From contig JADJQW010000002.1 of assembly GCA_016712535.1 (NCBI GenBank), forward strand, positions 1,116,001 through 1,180,000: a stretch of 64,000 nucleotides of DNA, written 5' to 3'. The translations under genes were made by a program, and so were the position numbers. Below are positions 1-7,873 of this stretch, one piece after another. The DNA is from Flavobacteriales bacterium (GTDB lineage: Bacteria > Bacteroidota > Bacteroidia > Flavobacteriales_F > PHOS-HE28). The notes under the pieces are model-generated. The model searched no databases and was not told where the DNA came from. It worked only from the letters and a program-made list of their open reading frames with translations. Position 1 is the stretch's first letter. Every line of letters starts with the position of its first letter.

Positions 1-1062
1 GTTGATCCGAAGCGCCTTGGTCAGCGCCTCGCGCAAACTACTATCGGCTTGTGCGAGGCGGCCTGTCGCGCTGTAGAGGATGTACCCGCAGTAGTCCGGC
101 TCGCAAGCGCCATTGAACGAGTTCAATGGCACCTCTTCGCGCTGGCATTCCTGGATCATCCGCGCATACTGGATCCCCGCCTCTTCGATCCGGCCCAGTT
201 GTACGAGCATGGGAATGTACTTGGACCGGAACAACGGGTTGGAACTGTCCAAGTTGGCCAGGAGGGACCTCGAGCGCTCAAGATCGCGCAGCGCACCCAG
301 CGTATCGCCCAAGGCCAACCGATCGGTGGCCAGGCGCATGTGGCAGTCCGCCAGCAAGCCGGTATCGCCCTGTGCGGTCAGGCATGGCAGCGCCTCCTGG
401 ATGAAGGGTATCGCACGCGCGGGATTGCCCCATTGCTCGTAGGCCCAGCCGATCACCATGGTCTCGTTGCATGCGATATCCGGCCGCGTTGGAAAGCACT
501 CGCGGGCGCGGATGTAGTGTTCGATGGCCGCACCATACTGCCGGATGCGCATGTAGTATCCGGCCAGCGCGTGGTAGCTGGTGCCCAGGCTCATGCGCAG
601 CGGTCCCTTCCGGTAGCGATCCACGGCATCGGTGTAGTAGCGCAAACGCTCATGTTGCATGCCGGCTGAACTGTACACCTCGCGCAGCCATCCCAGCGCT
701 GAATGGAAATCCTGGTCCACGCCGAGGACATCGAGGCGAGCGATGCACGTCTTCATGCTGTCGATCGCAGCGGCATGTTCGCCAGCATGCCAGCGCTCAA
801 CGGCCGGCCCCATGGGCGCGTATGCCAGGCCGCGTTCATACTTCAGCTCTTCGGCCAACTGATGCGCTTCCTTCCAAATGGGGCTCACGTCCAACTCCGG
901 GTCATTGATGTGCTGCATGGCCTTGCGGATGAGCAGGTCCACGCGCGTTGTGGTGCGGCCCTCGGTGCGCAAGCGCGCCTCCACGCTGTCGATCGTTCCG
1001 CTGAACGCTGCGCGGACCATGAGGAGGCATCCGATGGTGGCGAGGGTGCGCGGAATCCGCAT
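1..1062 (-). CDS. TPR-repeat protein, 3' part cut by window edge
   Basis: The reverse strand stays open from the ATG at 1062-1060 to the left edge, so the C-terminus lies outside the window. The visible 354 residues begin with a likely signal peptide (MRIPRTLATIGCLLMVRAAFS) and continue as helical repeats of tetratricopeptide type, with alternating patterns such as GTSYHALAGYYMRIRQYGAA and later AWEQWGNPA-like turns (seen as GWAYEQWGNPARAIPF). TPR arrays act as protein-protein interaction scaffolds. In the Bacteroidota such exported or periplasmic TPR arrays commonly precede a transmembrane segment and a histidine kinase, LuxR-type or cyclase output domain. The two TPR-cyclase genes at 10.4-14.4 kb are a local precedent, but the output domain here is not visible. 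It is divergent from the gene at 1204. The coding call is secure and the exact class is not. Confidence 0.8.
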   Translation of the reverse strand, partial: MRIPRTLATIGCLLMVRAAFSGTIDSVEARLRTEGRTTTRVDLLIRKAMQHINDPELDVSPIWKEAHQLAEELKYERGLAYAPMGPAVERWHAGEHAAAIDSMKTCIARLDVLGVDQDFHSALGWLREVYSSAGMQHERLRYYTDAVDRYRKGPLRMSLGTSYHALAGYYMRIRQYGAAIEHYIRARECFPTRPDIACNETMVIGWAYEQWGNPARAIPFIQEALPCLTAQGDTGLLADCHMRLATDRLALGDTLGALRDLERSRSLLANLDSSNPLFRSKYIPMLVQLGRIEEAGIQYARMIQECQREEVPLNSFNGACEPDYCGYILYSATGRLAQADSSLREALTKALRIN

Positions 1063-1118
1063 GCGTGATGGAGGGAATGATCGACCGATGCAAGGATCGG
1101 GCGCTGTGACCTCAGGGA

Positions 1119-1184
1119 AAACCCCATGATCGGGTGGCCCCCTCTTTATGGGGTTTCCGCACGGCGCAGCCGTGAGAACGTTTG
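1119..1184 (+). promoter_or_regulatory. Promoter with inverted-repeat operator-like element (copy 1)
   Basis: AAACCCCAT (1119-1127) and ATGGGGTTT (1148-1156) form a 9-bp inverted repeat. The TTT at 1154 lies 23 nt before AACGTTTG (1177-1184), which resembles the Bacteroidota -7 box TAnnTTTG. The ATG of the next gene follows 20 nt later. The same ATGGGGTTTC, 23-nt spacing and GAACGTTTGC recur before the paralogous gene at 5094. Conservation of both blocks and of the spacing argues for a real promoter with an overlapping operator. The regulator is unknown. Confidence 0.6.
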
Positions 1185-1203
1185 CAGCCGACAGTCCCAA
1201 CCC

Positions 1204-2838
1204 ATGCGCCATCTCATCTCCATCCTCCTGTTCTGCGCCGCGATCCAGCTCCTCGCGCAACGACCCGCCCGATCGCCCTATGATGCACCCGTCGTGCGCC
1301 CTTCCAACGACAGGGTTGAGCGCGGTGCGCCACCCGCCAACGATGATTGCGCCAATGCCACGCCGATCACACTCTTGGGTGATTGCGCAGGAGCGGTCTC
1401 CGGCAGCAACGCAGGCGCCACCATGGACGGCGTCGTGCCATCCTGCGATGATCCCGGATCCACGGAACCCGATGTATGGTACACGTTCACCACCGGCACG
1501 GCCGATACCGTGATCATCACGTTGACACCGGAGGCCAACATGACGGATTGGGCCTATGTGCTCCTCGAAGGCGCATGCGATGGCAACGAAGTGGCCTGTC
1601 GGATCCAACCTTCGACTCCTACGGCTGAATACCTCACGCCTTCCACCACCTACTACCTGCGGGTGCTCTCGAATCCGGATTATGGCACCGAAGGCGATTT
1701 CACGCTCTGCGTGCAGGACCTTGATCTGGTGAACGTGCCCGCGAACGATCTGTGCATGAACGCGCCGATGCTAGCCCTGCCCATGGGCTCCACCATCACC
1801 TTCACCGGCAATTCAACCAACGCGCAGAACACCGAGGGCCTACCGTTGCCTTCGGTGTGGCATGCCTTCACCTTGAGCGAGGCGGCCGATGTGACGATCG
1901 ACCTCTGCGGGAGCGCGGCCTTCTTCCCGAACTTCTTCCGCGCACTGTACTTCACCTGTCCTCCGGATCTGGCCCAGCGCCGCTACGCGGGTTACGAGAA
2001 CATCACCGACTGCACGGGGAACAGGCCCACGTTGTGCTATCCGGCTTTGCCGGCGGGCACCTACTACTATGCCGTGGCCAACGGCGATGCGCCCGGGACT
2101 TACACCCTGCATGTGAAGGCCGATCCGGTCGGCTCACATCAACCGGCGAACGACGACTGTGCGGGAGCCATCGCGGTGCCGGTCTCTGCGACTTGCGCTC
2201 CCGTGGCCTTCTCGCCCACCTGCGCATCGGCCTCCACCATACAACCGGGTTGTGCCGATGGGCTTGGTGATGCCTCCGACGACGTCTGGTACTCCTTCGT
2301 CGCCACCCAGTCGTTGATGACCATCGGCGTGTTCCCGAACAGCACGCAGTTCGGCGCCGTCATGGAATTGTACGCGGGCGTTTGCGGCGCCTTGGTCTCC
2401 ACGGCCTGCGCGAATGGTTTCGATGGTGATCCCGTGCAACTCCCCTTGAACGGGATGGTGCCGGGGAACACCTACTACGTGCGGGTGTACAATGGCTACT
2501 CCAACACGCCCTACGATGATGCCGGTTATTCTCTTTGTGTGGCCGAGGGCTTCGGCATCGCGATCGGGATCGAGGAAGCCGCTGGGGGCCTGCCCGCGCT
2601 CAATGTGTTCCCCAATCCGGCAGCGGGATCGTTCAGCATCCGAACTGGATCGCCCGGTTCCACCTTCTCGCTGGCGGTGATCGATGCCGCAGGAAGGACC
2701 GTGATCAACACGACCGGGCGTGCCGATGCCAGTGGGACCGTGCAACTGGCGGAAGGGGGGATGCTGGCGAAAGGTCTTTACACGGTGAAGGTGAGCGATC
2801 CACGGAGCGCTCGTACGGCCCGTTTGATGATTTACTGA
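1204..2838 (+). CDS. Secreted PPC-like repeat protein with T9SS type A sorting domain
   Basis: The 544-residue protein starts with a signal peptide (MRHLISILLFCAAIQLLAQ). The frame is open upstream, but this ATG is followed directly by the signal sequence and sits 20 nt after the promoter. Three beta-rich modules of 130-145 residues begin at about 44, 180 and 312, each with an (P)ANDxC motif, a DxWYTF/WHAF/DVWYSF core and a closing TYYLRV/TYYYAV/TYYVRV strand; these resemble pre-peptidase C-terminal domains. Residues 465-544 carry NVFPNP, a GxF strand and a final KGLYTVKV-type strand, the hallmark of the T9SS type A sorting domain. The protein is therefore expected outside the outer membrane. 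It is paralogous to the gene at 5094 and lies 13 nt before the protease gene, so the two are probably cotranscribed. The binding target is unknown. Confidence 0.85.
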   Translation: MRHLISILLFCAAIQLLAQRPARSPYDAPVVRPSNDRVERGAPPANDDCANATPITLLGDCAGAVSGSNAGATMDGVVPSCDDPGSTEPDVWYTFTTGTADTVIITLTPEANMTDWAYVLLEGACDGNEVACRIQPSTPTAEYLTPSTTYYLRVLSNPDYGTEGDFTLCVQDLDLVNVPANDLCMNAPMLALPMGSTITFTGNSTNAQNTEGLPLPSVWHAFTLSEAADVTIDLCGSAAFFPNFFRALYFTCPPDLAQRRYAGYENITDCTGNRPTLCYPALPAGTYYYAVANGDAPGTYTLHVKADPVGSHQPANDDCAGAIAVPVSATCAPVAFSPTCASASTIQPGCADGLGDASDDVWYSFVATQSLMTIGVFPNSTQFGAVMELYAGVCGALVSTACANGFDGDPVQLPLNGMVPGNTYYVRVYNGYSNTPYDDAGYSLCVAEGFGIAIGIEEAAGGLPALNVFPNPAAGSFSIRTGSPGSTFSLAVIDAAGRTVINTTGRADASGTVQLAEGGMLAKGLYTVKVSDPRSARTARLMIY

Positions 2839-2851
2839 ACCACAGCATCCG

Positions 2852-5014
2852 ATGCCCATGCAGCGCTTCCTGTCACTGGTTCTCATCGCGCTTCCCCTGC
2901 ATGTGCTGGCACAGCCGCGCATGTCGGCCACCACGCAGCGCGCGATCGCGGTGCTGGAGCAGCTCGCCAAGGAGCAACCTGATGCCCGCAAGCTCACCGA
3001 ACAGGCGCAGGCCCGGTTTCCGGTGATGTACATCGCTGGACGTTGCATGGTCGGTTTCCTCGGCCGTGCCACGGATGCGGAGACCATCGCGGACGAGCAT
3101 ATCAGCGTAGGCGCGCGCGCTGGCGAGATCGTCTCCTTCCGGGTGGATGCGCATCACCTGGCCAGCGTGCGTTCGATCATCGCGTTCGATCAGGTGGAGA
3201 TCGCGCAGCGCAGGCGTCCGGCCCTCAACCAGGTGATCCCGGACATCCGTGCCGATAGCGTGCATTGGGGCATCGCTCTGCCGCAGGGCTACACCGGCCA
3301 GGATGTGCTGCTGGGGATCAGCGATGTCGGCTTCGACTTCACCCACCCGGCGTTCTATGACACGGCCATGAGCGCCACGCGCATCGTCGCCGCGTGGGAC
3401 CAGTTCAAGCAGAGCGGTCCGCCGCCGGCTGGCTACGGCTATGGCGCGGCCTACACCACAGCGGCCGAGCTCATCGCCGCCGAAGGGGATACCGCCACCT
3501 ACGGTGGGCGCTGGACACACGGCACGCATGTGGCCGGTATCGCCGGAGGGGCCGGCGCAGGCACGCCGCACCGGGGCGTCGCGTACGGCGCGGGCTTGCT
3601 GTTCGTCACACTGAACGATGATGCCGGCATCCTCGATGGCTTCGCTTGGATGAACGAGGTCGCACAGCAGCAGCAGAAGCGGCTCGTGATCAACATGAGC
3701 TGGTCATCGATGGACCTGCAGGACGGCACTTCCCTGTTCGTTCAGGCCATCGATGCGTTCGCGGACCAGGGCATTGTCTTCTGCGCTGCCAACGGCAACA
3801 ACGGTGGCGTTCCTTTCCACATCCAGCGCGCGTTCGTGGGCGATACGTTGCGCACGCGCATCGCCTTCCCGGTGTTCAGCGACCCCGGCTTCGACTGGCG
3901 CGGCATCATCCTCTTGGGACAGCCGGGGGCGCCGTTCGAAGGGCGCATCCTTATCCGCGATGCGAGCAATGCCATCATCGGTCAAACGCCCTGGATGTCC
4001 ACGGCCACGCAAGCCGCATACGCCGATACGCTCATGGTCTTCGGGACGGATACCGTGGAGCTGCGCATACTCGCTGATGCCGCACATCCGCAGAACCAAC
4101 GGCCGCACCTGCGGGTGCATGCGCGCAAGACGAGCGCGCTCTTGCGCGTGGACCTGAACGTGACCGCGCCGGGCGGCACGGTGCACGGATGGAACGCCGA
4201 GTCCACCGGCGACTTCGTGGGCATCTGGGGCGAGCCCTTCCAAGCGGCGATGCCCGGTTACGCAGCAGGCGACCTCGACTACGGTGTGGGCGAACCGGCT
4301 TGTGGCAACGGTGTGCTTGCCGTGGGCGCGTATCGTGCAGCCTATCAAGTCGGCGGCAATTGGCAAGGTGGCGAGATCGGCGACTTCTCGGTGAAAGGGC
4401 CCACGCTGGATGGGCGCTTGAAGCCCGACATCACCGCGCCCGGCGTGCACGTGGTGTCCTGCGTGAGCTCGTATACCACGGAGTCGGTGACACCTGTTGC
4501 CGTGCTCGTCTTTCAAGGCCGTGGCTACATGTTCGCGAGTTGGGAGGGCACCAGCATGAGCAGCCCTGTGGGAGCGGGAGTGGCGGCTTTGCTGTTGGAG
4601 GCGTTCCCCTATGCCACTCCGGCGCAGGTGCGATCGGCCATCATGGAGAACGCGCGCACCGACGCCTTCACCGGACCGATACCGCCCAGCGGGAGCACGC
4701 TCTGGGGCATGGGCAAGATCAACGCCTACCAGGCGGTCACCGCGTTGATGCCCTTCGCCGGGGTCTCGGACATCGTGAATGATGGCGCACGGATATGGCC
4801 CAATCCGGCCGACGATGCGCTTCATGTAGCGCTCAATGGTGCATCGAACGGCGCCGGGTTCGCGGTGCTGGACCTGACCGGTCGGCTGGTGAGCGAAGGG
4901 AACTTGAACCAGGCGCGCCCGACCATCGATGTGCGAAGGCTCACATCCGGGACTTACCTGTTGCGGATCACCATCGGGAACGAACACACGGCGCACCGCT
5001 TCGTGAGGCAGTGA
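2852..5014 (+). CDS. Secreted subtilisin-like (S8) serine peptidase with T9SS sorting domain
   Basis: The 720-residue protein has a signal peptide (ending HVLAQ), an N-terminal pro-region (about 22-145) and an S8 catalytic domain. The triad is visible: Asp158 in ISDVGFDFTHP, His223 in THGTHVAG and Ser568 in EGTSMSSP. The oxyanion Asn is in AANGNNGG (about residue 316). Between the Asn and Ser blocks is a segment of about 250 residues, longer than in compact subtilisins, probably a beta-rich insert. The C-terminus has IWPNPADD and GTYLLRITI strands typical of a T9SS type A sorting domain. It probably hydrolyses extracellular protein or processes surface partners. It follows the PPC-repeat gene by 13 nt in the same transcription unit. 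Family assignment is firm; the substrate is unknown. Confidence 0.93.
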   Translation: MPMQRFLSLVLIALPLHVLAQPRMSATTQRAIAVLEQLAKEQPDARKLTEQAQARFPVMYIAGRCMVGFLGRATDAETIADEHISVGARAGEIVSFRVDAHHLASVRSIIAFDQVEIAQRRRPALNQVIPDIRADSVHWGIALPQGYTGQDVLLGISDVGFDFTHPAFYDTAMSATRIVAAWDQFKQSGPPPAGYGYGAAYTTAAELIAAEGDTATYGGRWTHGTHVAGIAGGAGAGTPHRGVAYGAGLLFVTLNDDAGILDGFAWMNEVAQQQQKRLVINMSWSSMDLQDGTSLFVQAIDAFADQGIVFCAANGNNGGVPFHIQRAFVGDTLRTRIAFPVFSDPGFDWRGIILLGQPGAPFEGRILIRDASNAIIGQTPWMSTATQAAYADTLMVFGTDTVELRILADAAHPQNQRPHLRVHARKTSALLRVDLNVTAPGGTVHGWNAESTGDFVGIWGEPFQAAMPGYAAGDLDYGVGEPACGNGVLAVGAYRAAYQVGGNWQGGEIGDFSVKGPTLDGRLKPDITAPGVHVVSCVSSYTTESVTPVAVLVFQGRGYMFASWEGTSMSSPVGAGVAALLLEAFPYATPAQVRSAIMENARTDAFTGPIPPSGSTLWGMGKINAYQAVTALMPFAGVSDIVNDGARIWPNPADDALHVALNGASNGAGFAVLDLTGRLVSEGNLNQARPTIDVRRLTSGTYLLRITIGNEHTAHRFVRQ

Positions 5015-5017
5015 GCC

Positions 5018-5062
5018 CCCCATTCATGGGGTTTCGCCACCATCCGGATCGTCGAACGTTTG
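5018..5062 (+). promoter_or_regulatory. Promoter with inverted-repeat operator-like element (copy 2)
   Basis: CCCCAT-TC-ATGGGG (5018-5031) is a perfect 6-bp inverted repeat that runs into GTTTC. From the TTT at 5032 it is 23 nt to AACGTTTG (5055-5062), exactly as in the copy at 1119-1184. The ATG of the paralogous PPC gene is at 5094. It starts immediately after the protease stop codon and implies that the downstream genes have their own promoter. Confidence 0.6.
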
Positions 5063-5093
5063 CCATACCCAAGTACCGAACATCACCGACACC

Positions 5094-6734
5094 ATGAAGC
5101 ACATCGTACTCCTCATCACTACCCTGCTCATCGCGCTGCACGGTAACGCTCAGCAAAGGGGCGCCTGGACGCGTCTCACCGCTCCCGCCAAGCCGATGCA
5201 CCTCGCGGCGCACGGTCCCGACCGCGGCAACGCACCCGCGAACGATGATTGCGCCAACGCCGAAGCGATCACCGTGGCCGTGGATTGTACGACACCAATT
5301 GCAGGGAACAACGCCGACGCCACCAACGACGGTGCGGATGCCTCGTGCGATGACCCCGGTGCTGACCTGCTCGATGTGTGGTACACGTTCAATTCCGGTC
5401 CGGAAGACACCGTAGCGGTCACACTGACGCCCGGGCCTGACATGGAAGACTGGGCCTTCGCGCTCTACGATGGATGCGGCGGTGCTGAAGTCGCCTGTGT
5501 GATCGTTCCGTTCGCCGCATTGAACGTGGCTGTTTCACCGAACACGGACTATTGGCTCAGGGTCTACTCCAATCCGACCTATGGCGTGGGCGGTGCTTTC
5601 ACGGTATGCGTGACCGGTCCGGTCGTAGTGGCACCTCCTCCTGCGAACGACGAGTGCACTGGTGCTGTCCCGCAAGCACTCGCGATCGGGGGCACGGTGA
5701 CCTTCCAAGGAGACAATACCGGCGCTACGGATACCGAGGCGTTGGGCCAAGGAAGCGCCTGGGAAGCATTCACGCTGGCCGGGTCAGCCGATATCACCAT
5801 CGACTATTGCGGTACCGCTCCGACTTTCTCCGAGTACTTCGTCGTGGTGTTCGCCAGCTGCCCCTTGTCCGGTCCGGTCTACCCTGGTTCGTACGACACG
5901 ACCGCTTGCGGCGATGGCAACGGTTCGATGTGTTTCTCCGGGCTCCCCGCTGGCACCTACTACTATCCGGTGATGGCTGGTGCCTCATCCACGGGCCCCT
6001 ATGTGCTGAACGTCACGGCGGAACCGCTCGGAACCAATGCGGTGAGCAACGATGCGTGCACCGGTGCCATCCCCGTTATGGCCACCACCTCCTGCACGCC
6101 GCAGATCTTCAGCAACGGATGCGCCTCGCAATCGCTACCGGCGACGGATTGCGGAAACGGAGCCGGAGAGGCGAACGATGATGTCTGGTACAGCTTCATG
6201 GCCACCAGCAGCGACATGAGCATCGGTGTGCTGCCGAGCGCCAGCGGTAACATGGATCCGGTGATCGAACTCTTCAACGGCAGCTGCGGTTCGCTGGTGT
6301 TCTTGACGTGCGCCGATGCGGGCGCTCAGAACGCCCCGGAGGATCTGCAGGCCAGTGGACTTACCGTGGGCGCCACGTACTATTTCCGCGTGTATGACCA
6401 CAGGCTTCAGTACTCCTGGATCGATCCCACCTATGAACTGTGCGTGGTGGAAGGCCTGGGCAGCGGCCTTGGGCTCGCGGAGACCCCTTCGTCAGCCGGG
6501 CAAGCGGTGATCTACCCGAACCCTACGGACGGTGTCTTCACGCTGCTGACGAACGGCAGCTCCTCTGTTGCGATCACCGTGCTCGATGCCTCTGGACGCT
6601 CCGTGTTGAACACCACGCGCAATGCCAACGCAGGACTGGTGCAGGTGGATGCCACATCGCTCCAGCCCGGTGCGTACGTGGTGCGCTGCACGAGCGGCGG
6701 CGTGGTGGCGAACGAGCGTTTGGTCATCCGCTAA
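5094..6734 (+). CDS. Secreted PPC-like repeat protein with T9SS type A sorting domain (paralogue)
   Basis: The 546-residue protein has the same architecture as the gene at 1204: a signal peptide (MKHIVLLITTLLIALHGNAQ), three modules starting near residues 46, 181 and 315 with (P)ANDDC, PANDEC and SNDAC motifs, and a C-terminal T9SS type A domain from about 470 (VIYPNPTDG, then PGAYVVRC). Module motifs DVWYTF, WEAFTL and DVWYSF align one to one with the paralogue, so the pair arose by duplication of the whole gene plus its promoter. The gene is 12 nt before the next one, suggesting an operon with the beta-helix and repeat proteins. An extracellular binding or adhesion role is inferred. Confidence 0.85.
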   Translation: MKHIVLLITTLLIALHGNAQQRGAWTRLTAPAKPMHLAAHGPDRGNAPANDDCANAEAITVAVDCTTPIAGNNADATNDGADASCDDPGADLLDVWYTFNSGPEDTVAVTLTPGPDMEDWAFALYDGCGGAEVACVIVPFAALNVAVSPNTDYWLRVYSNPTYGVGGAFTVCVTGPVVVAPPPANDECTGAVPQALAIGGTVTFQGDNTGATDTEALGQGSAWEAFTLAGSADITIDYCGTAPTFSEYFVVVFASCPLSGPVYPGSYDTTACGDGNGSMCFSGLPAGTYYYPVMAGASSTGPYVLNVTAEPLGTNAVSNDACTGAIPVMATTSCTPQIFSNGCASQSLPATDCGNGAGEANDDVWYSFMATSSDMSIGVLPSASGNMDPVIELFNGSCGSLVFLTCADAGAQNAPEDLQASGLTVGATYYFRVYDHRLQYSWIDPTYELCVVEGLGSGLGLAETPSSAGQAVIYPNPTDGVFTLLTNGSSSVAITVLDASGRSVLNTTRNANAGLVQVDATSLQPGAYVVRCTSGGVVANERLVIR

Positions 6735-6746
6735 TCCCGAAAGATC

Positions 6747-7865
6747 ATGAACCGATACATCACATCCTGTTTCCTGCTCCTCGCTGCGATGAGCGCCAAC
6801 GCCACCGACCGCGTGGTGAGCCCGAACAGCACCTACAACACCATCAGCAGCGCCATCGCGGCGAGCAGCGATGGTGATCGGATACTGGTGGAGCCTGCCA
6901 CCTATACCGAGGACGTACTTCTCGGAAAGAGCCTGACCCTGATGTGCAACCAGGAAGGTGGGCGCTACGCATTGAACGGCAGCCTCAGGCTCGACAACGC
7001 GAGCGGTAAGGACATCGTTGTGTCAGGCATCAGAGCGCTGGGCGGCATCAGCCTGCTGGGCAGCAACACGGCGCCCACCAGCTTTCGGATGTTCGATTCA
7101 TTCGCGTCGTACTGCAACCTCGAAGATCCCTTCCTGCATGTGGAACTGTATCGTGACACCATCGCTGTTTCGGTCTTCTTCTCGGCCGGCTCCGTGGTCG
7201 GGAACATCATCCCTGGCACTGCCAGCGGAGGAGGCGCCATCGTACTGAGCGGGGCCAGTCAGTTGAATGAGGAATCCTGGATCATCGGCAACGCGATCAG
7301 TTATGCGTTCAACGGATTCGGCGTGAACATTACTTCCGATGGGGTCTTCCATGTGGAGAACAACTTCATGCGCCGCTTCCCCGGCGCTGTTGGCATGACC
7401 ATCAGCCGGAGCAACGAGCCGTCGGCGCTCACCTCGACCATCATCAACAACACCTTCTACATGCCCTCTGGTGCGCCTACCGTGGCCATCAACAACCCCA
7501 ACTTCGCCCTCTTCAATTTGTTGGTGAAGAACAACGTGTTGGTCGGTTATAATGCGGTGACCAGCACGGACCCCAGCTGGACGCAGTTGGTGCAGTCGCA
7601 CAACCCGTTCGGAGCTCCATCCTGGATCGATACGACAACGGGGAAGGCGCTCCCCGGCACCCCGCTGATCGACGCCGGCGATCCCGATCCGCGCTACCTG
7701 GACCTCGACCTCACGGTGAACGATGCGGGCTGCTACGGCGGCAGCAACAGCCGAGAGAACTTCACCACGCCCATGGGCAGCGCTGTGGTGGGCTTCATGC
7801 AAGCGCCGCGCGTGGTGGCGCAGGGCGAACCGGTGAACATCTCGGTCACGGGCTTCGATCGCTGA
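6747..7865 (+). CDS. Secreted right-handed beta-helix protein
   Basis: The 372-residue protein opens with a signal peptide (MNRYITSCFLLLAAMSANA) and then NSTYNTISSAIAASSDGDRILVEP, the usual N-cap of pectate-lyase-like parallel beta-helices (YxTIxxAIxxAxxGDxIxVxPGxYxE). Repeating Asn-rich turns follow (IINNTFYMP, VKNNVLVGYN), and the final LIDAGDPDP motif is typical of the end of such helices. No catalytic residues can be assigned. No clear T9SS sorting domain is seen at the C-terminus, unlike its neighbours. It may be periplasmic, or exported with the next gene, which begins 8 nt later. It could be a polysaccharide-binding or structural surface protein. Confidence 0.75.
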   Translation: MNRYITSCFLLLAAMSANATDRVVSPNSTYNTISSAIAASSDGDRILVEPATYTEDVLLGKSLTLMCNQEGGRYALNGSLRLDNASGKDIVVSGIRALGGISLLGSNTAPTSFRMFDSFASYCNLEDPFLHVELYRDTIAVSVFFSAGSVVGNIIPGTASGGGAIVLSGASQLNEESWIIGNAISYAFNGFGVNITSDGVFHVENNFMRRFPGAVGMTISRSNEPSALTSTIINNTFYMPSGAPTVAINNPNFALFNLLVKNNVLVGYNAVTSTDPSWTQLVQSHNPFGAPSWIDTTTGKALPGTPLIDAGDPDPRYLDLDLTVNDAGCYGGSNSRENFTTPMGSAVVGFMQAPRVVAQGEPVNISVTGFDR

Positions 7866-7873
7866 GCTGTACC

